Shown here: positions 47,149 to 56,295 of the stretch, one piece after another
Position numbering within the stretch: position 1 is the first letter of the stretch
Layout: each line of letters begins with the position of its first letter
Assembly (NCBI RefSeq): GCF_029714205.1
Contig: NZ_CP121648.1
Coordinates: forward strand, 4,911,001 to 4,975,000
Reading direction: 5' to 3'
DNA: 64,000 bases
Origin: Methylobacterium sp. CB376
GTDB lineage: Bacteria; Pseudomonadota; Alphaproteobacteria; Rhizobiales; Beijerinckiaceae
Notes under the pieces: model-generated
Told to the model about the DNA's origin: nothing
Databases searched by the model: none
Seen by the model: the letters and a program-made list of their open reading frames with translations, nothing else
Made by a program: the position numbers and the translations under genes

Positions 47149-48126
47149 ATGAGCATTCGCGTCGGCATCGTCGGGATCAGCGGTTTTGGCGGCGGCGAGG
47201 CGATGCGCCTGGTCGCGAGCCACCCCTCTTTCGAGCTCATCTACGCCGCAGGCGAGGGCAGTGCCGGCAGCCGTCTGGTGGACCGCTTCCCCGGTGTGCC
47301 GGCCAAGCTGGCCGACCTGGTGATCGAGAAGTGGGACCCCGTGACCCTGCCGAAGCTCGACCTGCTGTTCGCGTCACTGCCCACGGGCGCCTCGGCCGAG
47401 GCGCTGGCGCGCGTCCCCGAGGACGTGAGGATCGTCGACATCGGCGGCGACCACCGCTACGTCGAGGGTTGGGCGTACGGCCTGGCCGATGTCTGGCCAG
47501 CCGAGATCGAGGGTCGGATCCGCGTTGCCAATCCCGGCTGCTTCCCCGCGGCGACGCTGAGCGCGCTGGCGCCGCTGCTGGCCGAGAGGCTGATCGAGCC
47601 TGACAACATCGTGATCGACGCCAAGACCGGCATCTCCGGCGCGGGCCGGGGCGGCGCCGACAGCAAGTTCGGCTACGCGGAAACCAACGAGACCGTGGTG
47701 CCCTACGGGCTGCTCAAGCACGTCCACATGCCCGAGATCGCCAAGACGATCGAGCGGCTGAGCGGCGGCAGCGCGGCAGGGCTGGTGTTCACGCCACACT
47801 TGGTGCCGATGACCCGCGGCGTCCTCGCCACCATGTATTGCCGCGGCCGCGCCAGCACGGGCGAGTGCTTGGACGCGGCCCGGCGCTTCTACGCCGGGCG
47901 GGCGTTCGTCCGCGTCACCGACAAGCCGCCGCAGACCAAATGGGCCACCGGCTCGAACCTCGCGTTCGTCAGCTATGCGGCCGACCCGGAGCGCAACTTG
48001 GTGATCGCGATGGGCGTGGTCGACAATCTCGGCAAGGGAGCGGCCGGCCAGGCGGTGCAGAATGCAAACCTGATCTGCGGCCTGCCGGAAACCGCGGGGC
48101 TGGACGGCCTACCTGTTTGGCCATGA
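47149..48126 (+). CDS. argC: N-acetyl-gamma-glutamyl-phosphate reductase
   Basis: 325 residues from ATG 47149 (MSIRVGIVGISGFGGGEAMR), with AGAAGGA upstream. The NADP-binding GxxGxGG-type motif lies at the N-terminus; the catalytic Cys is in NPGCFPAA (Cys131), and HVHMPEIAKTIERL and FTPHLVPMTRGVLATMY are family signatures. It reduces N-acetylglutamyl phosphate to the semialdehyde in arginine synthesis. The gene stands alone, behind a terminator, in DNA of milder GC bias than its flanks, so it may be a horizontally acquired second copy. Confidence 0.93.
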   Translation: MSIRVGIVGISGFGGGEAMRLVASHPSFELIYAAGEGSAGSRLVDRFPGVPAKLADLVIEKWDPVTLPKLDLLFASLPTGASAEALARVPEDVRIVDIGGDHRYVEGWAYGLADVWPAEIEGRIRVANPGCFPAATLSALAPLLAERLIEPDNIVIDAKTGISGAGRGGADSKFGYAETNETVVPYGLLKHVHMPEIAKTIERLSGGSAAGLVFTPHLVPMTRGVLATMYCRGRASTGECLDAARRFYAGRAFVRVTDKPPQTKWATGSNLAFVSYAADPERNLVIAMGVVDNLGKGAAGQAVQNANLICGLPETAGLDGLPVWP

Positions 48127-48188
48127 CGAAGGCGGGCCTGCGGGCAGCTTGTCGATCCGCTACGGGGCGCAAGCCGAGCTCATGATGA

Positions 48189-49478
48189 TCAAGCTGGTTG
48201 CGTATTGCCCCTGACGCACGGCCGGCACCTGCGACAGATCCCTGCGCCAAGCACAAACGAACTCGGAGTTTCCATCAGATCCGCGCACGATACGGGCCAC
48301 GAGCGCGACGGCGCAGAGGGAGACAGCCGTGTCGGTGCCTGGATCCGAGCGGGTCTTCGACCGAGCGACCGCCGCTCACCGCGGCGGGAGCGAGTCCCCG
48401 CCGCACCCCGCCCGGCACCGGCGAGCCGGCCCGCACTCGCGGCGATCCGGGCGAAGAGGCGGGCGAGCACGTCCCGGCGCGCCAGGGCGGGGCGCTCGAC
48501 GAGGTGCCAGCTGAGCCACGCCAGCAGCCCCGCCCCCGTCAGGGCGGCGACCGTCACCAGCCAGGGCGCGACGCCGCGATCCTGCGCCACGATCAGGTTC
48601 TGGAGCGGCCAGGCATAGAGGTAGACCCCGTAGGAGAGGTCCGTCCGCTGCGTGAAGCGCCCGATCCGCAGCGGCGGCACCGCGAAGGCGAACCAGAGCA
48701 GCAGGAAGCCGCCCAGGACCACGAAGGCGGGCTCGGCGAGGCCCGGCCGGCCCAGCAATCCCGCGAGCAGCAGCGCGGCGAGGGCGGCCCGCCCCGCCGA
48801 GAAGCGGATGCGCTCGCCGAACAGGAAGAAGGCGCTGCCGCAGGCGAAGATCAGGGCGAAGCGCAGCCCGTGCTTCAGCTTGAACAGGAGCGGGCTGCCG
48901 GAGGCCAGGGCCGGGTGCCAGACGAGCAGGCAGAGCCCGGCGAGGAGCGCCATCCCGGCGAGGAAGCGGCGGTCCGGCCGGAGCAGCCCGCAGCAGCCGA
49001 GGCCGGCGACCAAAAGGTAGCAGGCGAACTCGTAGACGATCGTCCAGGCCGCGCCATTGAGGTAGGGGTAGGGCAGGCCCTCGAAGGCCCGCGGCACCGC
49101 CGGCGCGCCGAGGAGCAGCAGGCGCCCGAGCGCGTCCGGGATCCGCAGCGCCGCGAGGTCGCCGCCCGCCAGCGGCGCGACGATCCCGATGCAGGCGAGC
49201 GAGGCGACGAGGTAGCCCGGATAGATCCGCAGCACCCGCTTGGCGAGGTACGACGCGCCCGAGGCGGAGGCGAGCCAGCTGCGCGTGATCAGGTAGCCGC
49301 TCAGCACGAAGAAGCCGTCCACCGCGACCTCCCCGAAGGACAGGGTGCCGGTGAGCCGGGTCAGGATCTCGCGCGAGCGGTCGCCGTCGATCAGCTCGGG
49401 CGAGTGGGACACCACCACCAGCCCCGCGAGCAGGAGGCGCAGCAGCCCGAGATTGTTGGCCCGCCGGCCGTCCGTCAC
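48189..49478 (-). CDS. Acyltransferase family 3 membrane protein with run-on C-terminus
   Basis: 429 residues from the GTG overlapping the rnd stop (GTGA). The first 370 residues are a typical OafA/acyltransferase-3 protein: about ten membrane helices, [13 protein letters not shown] with the catalytic His near the start, [14 protein letters not shown] near 60, and [16 protein letters not shown] near 300. These enzymes O-acylate surface glycans. The last 60 or so residues are Arg/Ser/Pro-rich, unlike the family, and run into the argC patch, suggesting loss of the original stop by rearrangement. Confidence 0.85.
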   Translation of the reverse strand: MTDGRRANNLGLLRLLLAGLVVVSHSPELIDGDRSREILTRLTGTLSFGEVAVDGFFVLSGYLITRSWLASASGASYLAKRVLRIYPGYLVASLACIGIVAPLAGGDLAALRIPDALGRLLLLGAPAVPRAFEGLPYPYLNGAAWTIVYEFACYLLVAGLGCCGLLRPDRRFLAGMALLAGLCLLVWHPALASGSPLLFKLKHGLRFALIFACGSAFFLFGERIRFSAGRAALAALLLAGLLGRPGLAEPAFVVLGGFLLLWFAFAVPPLRIGRFTQRTDLSYGVYLYAWPLQNLIVAQDRGVAPWLVTVAALTGAGLLAWLSWHLVERPALARRDVLARLFARIAASAGRLAGAGRGAAGTRSRRGERRSLGRRPARIQAPTRLSPSAPSRSWPVSCADLMETPSSFVLGAGICRRCRPCVRGNTQPA

Positions 49479-50659
49479 TCGACCGGTTCCCGCTCGGCCC
49501 GCGCCCCGCCGAGGGCGCGCACCACCACGCGGCCGCCCTCGGCCGAGAGCGCGAGCCGCCCGGCCTTGAGGGCGAGCGCCTTCTCGCCGAAGAGCTGGCG
49601 CCGCCAGCCGCTGAGGACCGGGACCGGGGCCGCGTCGTCGTCCGCGAGCGCTTCGAGCTCGTCGACCGTGGCGATGATCTTGGGCGCCACCCTCTCCTCC
49701 TCGCAGACCGCCTTGAGCAGCACCTTGAGGAGCTCGACCAGGGCCCCGTTGCCGCCGCCGCGCGGCCGCCCGCGCTCGGGCATCGGGACGGTGGCGAGGT
49801 CGCGGGCGAGGCCGCGCTCGACCGCCGCCAGGATCTCGGTGCCGGTGCGGGAGCGCTCGAACCCCGTCGGGATGGTGCGCAGCCGCCCGAGCGCCTCGAT
49901 GCTGCGGGGGGCGGCGGTCGCGACGTCGAGCACGGCCTCGTCCTTGAGGATGCGCCCGCGCGGCACGTTGCGGCCCTGCGCCTCGCGCTCGCGCCAGGCC
50001 GCCACCTCCATCAGCACCGCGATCTCGCGGGGCTTGCGCATGCGCCCGGCCAGCCGGCGCCACGCCTGGGCGGGGTCGGCCTCGTAGGTCTCGGGCGAGG
50101 TGAGCACCGCCATCTCCTCGTCGAGCCACGCCCCGCGGTCGCTGGCGAGGAGCTGGCGCGCCAGCGCCTCGTAGACCTTGATCAGGTGCGTGACGTCCGA
50201 GAGGGCGTAGGTCAGCTGCGCCTCCGAGAGGGGGCGGCGCGACCAGTCGGTGAAGCGCGAGGACTTGTCGACCTTCGCCTTGGCGACGTCGTTGACGAGC
50301 TGCTCGTAGGAGACCGAATCGCCGTAGCCGCAGACCATGGCGGCGACCTGCGTGTCGAAGAAGGGCTGGGGCAGGAGCCCGCCCTGGAGCCAGATGATCT
50401 CCAGGTCCTGCCGGGCCGAGTGGAAGACCTTGAGCACCCCCTCGTCGCCCATCAGGGCGAAGAAGGGCGCGAGGTCGATGCCGGGCGCCAGCGGGTCGAC
50501 GAGGGCCGTCGTCCCGTCCGGCGCCGCGATCTGGATCAGGCAGAGCTTCGGGTAGTAGGTCGTCTCGCGCATGAACTCCGTGTCGACGGTCACGAAGGGT
50601 TGCGTCGAGAGATGCGCGCAGGCGGACGTGAGATCGTCCGTCGAGGTGATCAGCTTCAT
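49475..50659 (-). CDS. rnd: Ribonuclease D
   Basis: 394 residues. DEDD exonuclease motifs: [18 protein letters not shown] (about 22-39), [12 protein letters not shown] near 80, and [14 protein letters not shown] near 172. Two HRDC-type helical regions follow (about 205-290 and 300-365). It trims 3' ends of tRNA and other stable RNAs. It is followed without gap by the acyltransferase gene, an unusual partner. Confidence 0.94.
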   Translation of the reverse strand: MKLITSTDDLTSACAHLSTQPFVTVDTEFMRETTYYPKLCLIQIAAPDGTTALVDPLAPGIDLAPFFALMGDEGVLKVFHSARQDLEIIWLQGGLLPQPFFDTQVAAMVCGYGDSVSYEQLVNDVAKAKVDKSSRFTDWSRRPLSEAQLTYALSDVTHLIKVYEALARQLLASDRGAWLDEEMAVLTSPETYEADPAQAWRRLAGRMRKPREIAVLMEVAAWREREAQGRNVPRGRILKDEAVLDVATAAPRSIEALGRLRTIPTGFERSRTGTEILAAVERGLARDLATVPMPERGRPRGGGNGALVELLKVLLKAVCEEERVAPKIIATVDELEALADDDAAPVPVLSGWRRQLFGEKALALKAGRLALSAEGGRVVVRALGGARAEREPVE

Positions 50660-50762
50660 GAAGTGCCGCTATAATGGAGGCCGCGCGGAAGGGCGAGACG
50701 CCCCGCCGCGGTCCGGTGGATGGGGGCGCCCGGGCGGTGCGGGCCGGGCTCGCGCGGCCTCC

Positions 50763-51104
50763 TCACGGCTCCTCGCGCGGGGGCGATGCCGTGCGGCGAT
50801 CCGCCTCGCTCGGGCCGGCCGCCTGCGTCGCCCCGCGGGACAGGAACGGGGTGGGCGCGTCGTCCACGAAGGCGACGCCGACCCGGCCGTCCTTGCGCCA
50901 GACGATCCGGACGCGGCGCTCCAGCCCGATCTGCTCGACCCAGAGGTCGACCTGCTCCGGCAGCACGGCCGCGTTCGAGACGTCGAGGAGCGCGCCGCCC
51001 GCCGAGATGTTGCGCACCACGCAGGTCACGCCGGTTCCGCCGGGCAGGCGGATCCGCCCGCCCATGAAGGTCGGGATGCGGGGATTCGCGCGCCGCTGCC
51101 TCAT
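50763..51104 (-). CDS. PilZ-domain protein (first copy)
   Basis: 113 residues from ATG 51104, which has GGAG 9 bases upstream; an ATG at 51182 would add 26 residues but lacks a ribosome-binding site. The c-di-GMP-binding motifs are present: RRANPR near the N-terminus and RNISAGGALLDVS (the D/N-x-S-x-x-G box). WRKDGRVGVAF ends the barrel. It is probably a soluble c-di-GMP receptor of unknown output. A clear paralogue lies on the other side of trmD. Confidence 0.88.
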   Translation of the reverse strand: MRQRRANPRIPTFMGGRIRLPGGTGVTCVVRNISAGGALLDVSNAAVLPEQVDLWVEQIGLERRVRIVWRKDGRVGVAFVDDAPTPFLSRGATQAAGPSEADRRTASPPREEP

Positions 51105-51276
51105 CGCCGTCCGCTCCACTCCCCGTTCGAGGGTGGTCCTCGTCGCCAGCGAAGACCAGCTCTCAGGAAAAGGTTCCGACATGAAACGAGAAGGCGCGCG
51201 AATGCGCAAGTTCTCCGTTAAGCATCCCGGCTGATGTCCCCCGCTGACGTAGTGGGACGAGGCGCGGTTGGACCGG

Positions 51277-52011
51277 TCAGCCCTTCGGGCGTCCCTCGGT
51301 CAGCAGGTCGGGGCGGCGGGCCCGGGTGAGCCGGAGTGCCTCCTCGGCGCGCCAGCGGGCGATCGCCGCGTGATTGCCGCCGGTCAGCACCTCGGGAATC
51401 GTGCGGCCCTCCCAGGCGCGCGGGCGCGTGTAGTGGGGATATTCGAGCAGCCCGCCCTCGAAACTCTCCTCCGTACCGGAGGCGGCCTTGCCCATGACCC
51501 CGGGCAGCAGCCGCACGCAGGCGTCGATCAGCACGAGGGCCGCGAGTTCGCCTCCCGAGAGCACGTAATCGCCGATCGAGACCTCCTCCAGCCCGCGGGC
51601 CGCGATCACGCGCTCGTCGACGCCCTCGAAGCGCCCGCACACGGCGACCAGGCCGGGCCCCTCGCTCAGCACCCGCACCCGGGCCTGGGTGAGGGGCACT
51701 CCGCGCGGGCTCATCAGGAGGCGGGGGCGGGCGTCGCCCGGAGGGGCGGCGGCATCGATCGCGGCGGCGAGGACGTCGCAGCGCAGGACCATGCCGGCCC
51801 CGCCCCCGGCCGGCGTGTCGTCGACCGCCCGATGCCGGCCGAGGCCGTGGTCGCGGATGTTGCGCGCCTCGATCGCCCAGGCGCCCCGGGCGAGCGCGTC
51901 GCCCGAGAGCGACAGGCCGAGAGGGCCCGGGAACATCTCCGGGAAGAGCGTCAGGACCGTCGCGCGCCAGGGGATCGGGGTCGAGATGGGGGCCGACATC
52001 AGGGTCGTCAT
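51277..52011 (-). CDS. trmD: tRNA (guanine-N1)-methyltransferase
   Basis: 244 residues. SPOUT-family knot motifs: [21 protein letters not shown] (first part, about 17-30), [26 protein letters not shown] and [16 protein letters not shown] ([18 protein letters not shown]) are diagnostic. It adds m1G37 to tRNAs reading CCN, CUN and CGG codons, preventing frameshifting. The usual rpsP-rimM-trmD-rplS neighbours are absent here; instead it is flanked by two PilZ genes. Confidence 0.96.
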   Translation of the reverse strand: MTTLMSAPISTPIPWRATVLTLFPEMFPGPLGLSLSGDALARGAWAIEARNIRDHGLGRHRAVDDTPAGGGAGMVLRCDVLAAAIDAAAPPGDARPRLLMSPRGVPLTQARVRVLSEGPGLVAVCGRFEGVDERVIAARGLEEVSIGDYVLSGGELAALVLIDACVRLLPGVMGKAASGTEESFEGGLLEYPHYTRPRAWEGRTIPEVLTGGNHAAIARWRAEEALRLTRARRPDLLTEGRPKG

Positions 52012-52033
52012 GGGGCCTGATCGCCCGCGCGGC

Positions 52034-52096
52034 GCGGTCGGTCAACCGAGCGCCGCGGTCGGTCAACCGAGCGCCGCGGTCGGTCGACCGAGCGCC
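52034..52096. repeat. Three 21-bp tandem repeats upstream of trmD
   Basis: Units GCGGTCGGTCAACCGAGCGCC at 52034-52054 and 52055-52075, and a one-base variant at 52076-52096 (GTCGACC). They fill the gap between the second PilZ gene's stop and the trmD start, so they belong to the trmD leader or promoter region. Each contains CGGT and ACCG as short inverted arms. Confidence 0.9.
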
Positions 52097-52112
52097 GCGG
52101 CGGCCGACACGC

Positions 52113-52412
52113 TCAGCCGGGCCGCCGCCTCCCCGGGAACGGGATCACGACCCCGCCCGGCTCGGGCGCCAGGGCGAGGCCGACCCGCTCCTCGTGCCGC
52201 CACACGACCCGGGCGCGCCGGCGCAGGTCGAGCCGGTCGACCGCCAGCTCCACCTCGTCCGGGAGCGGCACCGCGCTCGACACGTGGACCAGCGCACCCT
52301 GCAATGACAGGTTGCGCACCACGCAGGTCAGGCTCCAGTCGCCGCGGTTGTAGCCGATGCGGCCGCGCAGGTAGGTCGGCGTGCGGGGGGATCTGCGGCG
52401 CTCGTCGATCAA
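52113..52412 (-). CDS. PilZ-domain protein (second copy)
   Basis: 99 residues from TTG 52412, chosen because GGAGGA lies 7 bases upstream and the protein then aligns with its paralogue from the first residues. Motifs RRRSPR and RNLSLQGALVHVS form the c-di-GMP site. Aligned with the copy at 50763-51104 it shares TCVVRN, the LPxxV segment and RxVWR...VGxA. A TTG start would give low expression. Function downstream of c-di-GMP unknown. Confidence 0.8.
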   Translation of the reverse strand: MIDERRRSPRTPTYLRGRIGYNRGDWSLTCVVRNLSLQGALVHVSSAVPLPDEVELAVDRLDLRRRARVVWRHEERVGLALAPEPGGVVIPFPGRRRPG

Positions 52413-52622
52413 GACACTCCTCCATCGTGGCGAATGACCGATCGCCTGCAAGTGTCCGGCCGCGCCGGGAGTGCCGCGGCGGAACCGGGAGGGGCGGGCA
52501 TGTACAACCGATGCGTGCGGATCGTCGCGCGCTCGGCCGGCGCCGCGAGGGAGCGGGCACAGGTCTGTTCCGTTGCGGCACAGGGGACGGCCGGCGATCA
52601 CCGGCCGTCCCGCCGCGGCCGG

Positions 52623-53045
52623 TCACACCGGCGTGGCGATCGGCTTGCCCTTCTCCAGCACGTAGGTGACGCTGAGCCGCACGGCCTTGTCGCTGGCCTT
52701 GCCGCCGGCATGGGGCGTGTGCGGCGGCACCTGGAAGGAATCCCCGGCCCGCACGAGCCGGGTCGGCTGGCCCTCGACCGGCAGCTCCAGCTCGCCCTCG
52801 ATCACGTAGGTGGATTCGACGCCCGGATGCGTGTGGCGGCCCACCACCGTGCCCGCGTCGATCTCCACATCCATCAGCAGCGTGACGTAGCCCGGCGCCG
52901 GGCCCTCCGTCTGCGCCAGGAGCTTGCGCCGGATGCCCGCACCGACGCCGGGCTGCGTCTGCGCGGCCACCTCCGTGGCCAGGAACCCGGCGCTCGCGCA
53001 GAGCGCGCAGGATGCGAGCCGGCCGAAGCCGCGACGTGTCATCAT
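52623..53045 (-). CDS. Exported cupin-domain protein with twin-arginine-like signal
   Basis: 140 residues. The N-terminus MMTRRGFGRLASCALCASAG is a twin-arginine-like (TRRGFG) signal with cleavage near AAQTQ (about 29). The cupin barrel shows GRHTHPGVESTYVIEGELEL (first metal-binding motif, His/His/Glu) and PPHTPHAGG (second motif His). It probably binds a metal in the periplasm; the enzymatic role is unknown. It is a stand-alone gene. Confidence 0.85.
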   Translation of the reverse strand: MMTRRGFGRLASCALCASAGFLATEVAAQTQPGVGAGIRRKLLAQTEGPAPGYVTLLMDVEIDAGTVVGRHTHPGVESTYVIEGELELPVEGQPTRLVRAGDSFQVPPHTPHAGGKASDKAVRLSVTYVLEKGKPIATPV

Positions 53046-53198
53046 CAGACGTCCTCCCAGGTCGCCCGGTCTCGCGCGCCGGGGCAGACCCGAAGGTCCC
53101 GTGATGATCAGTCAACGTCAAGTCTTGGCCGGACTATTGGCCCGACTTCGCCTCCCGCTCGACCGTGATCGTGGGCCGAGATTCCGGTCTGGATCGAG

Positions 53199-54200
53199 TC
53201 AGACCGGCTCCTCCTCGGCCCGGAGCGGGCGGCTGAGCAGTCCGGTGATGGCCTCGTCGAGGCTGAGGGTGCCGGCGACGACGCCCGCCACCGCCTCGGC
53301 GACCGGCATCTCGACGCCGCGGCGGCGGGCGAGTCCGACGAGGGCCGGGGCCGTGAGGGCGCCCTCCGCGAGCTTGCCGCCCGCGGCCTGGTCCGGCGAG
53401 GCGCCGCGTCCCAGCCGCTCCCCGAAGGCGAAGTTGCGCGATTGCGGCGAGGCCGCCGTCAGGACGAGGTCCCCGAGCCCGGAGAGGCCCATCAGCGTCT
53501 CCGGCCGGGCCCCGAAGGCGCGGGCGAAGCGGCGCAGTTCGGCGAAGCTGCGGGCCACCAGGGCCGCCCGGGCGCTCTCGCCGAGGCCGCGCCCGATCAC
53601 CGCCCCGCAGGCGATGGCCAGCACGTTCTTGGCCGCGCCGCCGATCTCGACCCCGCGCATGTCGGTGCCGTGATAGACCCGGAAGCTCGGCCCCGACAGG
53701 GCGGCGGCGAGCTGCGCCCCGCGCGCCGCCTCCGGCGTCGCCAGCGTCACGGCGGTGGGCAATCCGCGCGCCACGTCCGCCGCGAAGCTCGGGCCCGAGA
53801 GCACGGCGAGCGTCGCGCCCGGCAGGATCGCGGCGGCGACCTCGGTCAGGAAGGCGTCCGTGCCCCGCTCGATGCCCTTGGCGCAGAGGATGAGCGGCGC
53901 CGCGGGGGCGAGCCAGGGCGCGAGATCGCTCAGCACCCCGCGCAGGGTCTGGGCCGGGGTGACGACGAGCACGGAGCCGGCCGCGCGCAGGGACGCGGCC
54001 TCGGCGGTCGGACGCACGCCCGGGTGCAGCGGCACGCCCGGCAGGTAGCGGGCGTTCTCGCGCCGCTCCGCCATGGCGCGGGCCGCCTGCGCGTCGCGCA
54101 GCCACAGCACGACCTCGCGCGGGGCGGCGCTCGCGGCCGCGTTGGCGAGCGCGGTGCCCCAGGCGCCCCCGCCCACCACCGCCACCGGGCCGGCGCTCAC
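53199..54200 (-). CDS. gpsA: Glycerol-3-phosphate dehydrogenase [NAD(P)+]
   Basis: 333 residues from the GTG overlapping the upstream stop (GTGA). The N-terminal VAVVGGGAWGTALANAAAS binds NAD(P); CAKGIERGTDAFLTE, SGPSFAADVARGLPTAV and the catalytic-Lys region IGGAAKNVLAIACGAVIGRG are characteristic. It makes sn-glycerol-3-phosphate for phospholipid synthesis. It is the third gene of the tsaD-GNAT-gpsA coupled operon; a tsaD-gpsA link is common in alphaproteobacteria. Confidence 0.95.
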   Translation of the reverse strand: MSAGPVAVVGGGAWGTALANAAASAAPREVVLWLRDAQAARAMAERRENARYLPGVPLHPGVRPTAEAASLRAAGSVLVVTPAQTLRGVLSDLAPWLAPAAPLILCAKGIERGTDAFLTEVAAAILPGATLAVLSGPSFAADVARGLPTAVTLATPEAARGAQLAAALSGPSFRVYHGTDMRGVEIGGAAKNVLAIACGAVIGRGLGESARAALVARSFAELRRFARAFGARPETLMGLSGLGDLVLTAASPQSRNFAFGERLGRGASPDQAAGGKLAEGALTAPALVGLARRRGVEMPVAEAVAGVVAGTLSLDEAITGLLSRPLRAEEEPV

Positions 54201-55087
54201 GCGGCGCCTCCGGCCGCGAAGGCGGCGGCGCTCAGGCGGTAGAGCACGTGCGGGCGCAGCGGGTCGCCGTCCGCCAGGGCCGGGTGGGCGAAATCCTCGA
54301 CCCGCTCCATGCCGAGCCGCTCCATGACCCGCTGCGAGGGCCGGTTGAGGAGCGCCGTGTAGGCGACGATCTCGGTGAGCCCGCAGCGCCCGAACGCGTC
54401 CGCCAGGGCGAGCCGGGCGGCCGCGGTCGCGAGTCCCTGCCCCCAGGCGTCGCGGGCCAGCCGCCAGCCGATCTCGACGAGACTTCCCGGCACCGCCGCG
54501 AACGGCAGGGGCCGCACCGGCCGCCAGCAGCCGACGAACCCCACGAAAGTGCCGCGCGCCTCCAGCGCCCAGGGCCCGAACCCGTCCTGCTCGAAGCGCC
54601 GGTCGAGGGCGCGGGCCTCGGCCTCGCTCTCGCGCCGGCTCTTCGGGGCGGGGAAGAAGCGCATCACCTCCGGATCGGCGTTGAGCGCCGCGAAGGGGGC
54701 GTCGTCCGCCCGCCGCCAGCGCCTCAGGCAGAAGCCCTCCGCCGCCAGCGCGCCGGGCGGGGCGGCGCTCCGCCTCCGGCCCCGCCACGCGAGGGAGCGG
54801 CGGTTGAGGTCGGCGAGGTCGGCTTCCCCGGCCAGCACCGCCTCGCCGAGCGCGACCGCCGCCGCGAGCCGGGTCGGGGGCATGTTCGCCCAGGCCGGGG
54901 GCGCGACGCTCTCGCGCCAGGGCCCGCCGCAGGCATTGTCCAGGAGGATGCGGGCGAAGCAGTGGTTGAGGCGCACCGGCCAATCCGCGCGCGCGGCGGC
55001 GGCCTCGGGCAGCCGCTCGTCCACCAGCGCCCGCCAGCGCCGCTGCAGGCCGGCGGCGCCCGGCTCGGGCCGCGACACGGCGCTCAC
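54197..55087 (-). CDS. GNAT acetyltransferase fused to a small conserved N-terminal domain
   Basis: 296 residues; start GTG overlaps the tsaD stop and its stop overlaps the gpsA start. Residues about 15-100 ([60 protein letters not shown]) resemble a small protein often found alone in alphaproteobacteria. Residues about 115-285 are a RimJ/RimL-type acetyltransferase ([40 protein letters not shown] with the acetyl-CoA loop, [14 protein letters not shown]). Substrate unknown. Confidence 0.85.
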   Translation of the reverse strand: MSAVSRPEPGAAGLQRRWRALVDERLPEAAAARADWPVRLNHCFARILLDNACGGPWRESVAPPAWANMPPTRLAAAVALGEAVLAGEADLADLNRRSLAWRGRRRSAAPPGALAAEGFCLRRWRRADDAPFAALNADPEVMRFFPAPKSRRESEAEARALDRRFEQDGFGPWALEARGTFVGFVGCWRPVRPLPFAAVPGSLVEIGWRLARDAWGQGLATAAARLALADAFGRCGLTEIVAYTALLNRPSQRVMERLGMERVEDFAHPALADGDPLRPHVLYRLSAAAFAAGGAA

Positions 55088-56130
55088 CCGGCCGTCGCGA
55101 GGGGTTCGGCGAAGGGCCAGCGCGGGCGGGCCGGCGCCGTGATGTCGTCGACGAGGCCGAGCCGCAGGCGCTCCAGGCCCGCCCAGGCGATCATCGCGCC
55201 GTTGTCGCCGCAGAGCGGCAGGGGCGGGGCGACCAGGGGCAGCCCGGCCTCGCCCGCGAGCTGGCTGAGCGCCCGCCGCAGGGCCGCGTTGGCGGCGACG
55301 CCGCCCGCCGCCACCAGGGCGGTCGGGTGGCCCGCAACGTCCCCGAAGGCGCGCAGGGCCACCCGGACGCGGTCGACGACCACGTCCACCACCGCCGCCT
55401 GGAAGCTGGCGCAGAGATCGGCGACATCCTGGCCGGACAGGGGGGCGATGCGCTCCGCCTCGATCCGCAGGGCGGTCTTGAGGCCCGAGAGGGAGAAGTT
55501 CGGCTCGCGCCGGCCGAGCATCGGGCGGGGCAGGGCGAAGCGCTCCGGATCGCCGCCCTCGGCGGCCCGCTCGACCTCGGGCCCGCCCGGATAGGCGAGG
55601 CCGAGGAGCTTGGCCGCCTTGTCGAAGGCCTCGCCGATCGCGTCGTCGATCGTGGTGCCGAGGCGGACATACTCGCCCACGCCCTTGACGGCCACGAGCT
55701 GGGTGTGACCGCCCGAGGCGAGCAGCAGGAGGTACGGAAAGGCGATCCCGTCCGTCATCCGGGCGGTCAGGGCATGCGCCTCCAGGTGGTTGACCGCCAG
55801 GAGCGGCTTGCGCGTGACGAGCGAGAGGGTCTTGGCGGTGACGAGGCCGACGAGCACGCCGCCGATCAGCCCCGGGCCGGCCGCGACCGCGATGCCGTCG
55901 AGGTCGTCGAAGCCCAGGCCCGCCTCCTGGAGCGCCCGGGCGATCAGCCGGTCGACCACCTCCACGTGGGCGCGGGCGGCGATCTCGGGCACCACGCCGC
56001 CATAGGCCGCGTGCTCGGCGATCTGGCTCAGCACCTCGTTGGCGCGGATCACCGCGCGCCCGTCCTCCGCCGCGGTGACGATCGCGGCGGCGGTCTCGTC
56101 GCAGGTGGTCTCGATGCCGAGGACGTTCAT
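55084..56130 (-). CDS. tsaD: tRNA threonylcarbamoyladenosine synthase subunit TsaD
   Basis: 348 residues from [19 protein letters not shown]. The Fe/Zn-binding VNHLEAHAL (HxxxH) is near residue 110, [11 protein letters not shown] near 135, and [10 protein letters not shown] plus [12 protein letters not shown] near the C-terminus. TsaD transfers the threonylcarbamoyl group to A37 of ANN-decoding tRNAs. It is first in the tsaD-GNAT-gpsA operon, divergent from hemD, a conserved alphaproteobacterial arrangement. Confidence 0.96.
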   Translation of the reverse strand: MNVLGIETTCDETAAAIVTAAEDGRAVIRANEVLSQIAEHAAYGGVVPEIAARAHVEVVDRLIARALQEAGLGFDDLDGIAVAAGPGLIGGVLVGLVTAKTLSLVTRKPLLAVNHLEAHALTARMTDGIAFPYLLLLASGGHTQLVAVKGVGEYVRLGTTIDDAIGEAFDKAAKLLGLAYPGGPEVERAAEGGDPERFALPRPMLGRREPNFSLSGLKTALRIEAERIAPLSGQDVADLCASFQAAVVDVVVDRVRVALRAFGDVAGHPTALVAAGGVAANAALRRALSQLAGEAGLPLVAPPLPLCGDNGAMIAWAGLERLRLGLVDDITAPARPRWPFAEPLATAG

Positions 56131-56189
56131 GGGGGTCGCGCTCGCGAGGGGCCGAGAAACGGGGAACGGGGATGGCGCGCGGCGCCTTC

Positions 56190-56249
56190 GCCGGTATGCT
56201 GGCACTGCCCCGGCCGGTATCCTGGCGGTACCCGGGCCGGTATGCTGGC
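56190..56249. promoter_or_regulatory. Three 14-bp motifs at exact 23-bp period in the tsaD/hemD divergent promoter
   Basis: GCCGGTATGCTGGC at 56190-56203 and 56236-56249, and GCCGGTATCCTGGC at 56213-56226. Starts are exactly 23 bp apart, close to two helical turns, so all copies face the same side of the DNA. The motif is an imperfect palindrome. The location between the divergent starts of tsaD (56130) and hemD (56296) suggests a cooperative operator; nothing identifies the binding protein. Confidence 0.7.
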
Positions 56250-56295
56250 CGTCAGATAACCCGGAGTGCCCGGGACCGCAAAGATGGGAGGCGAC

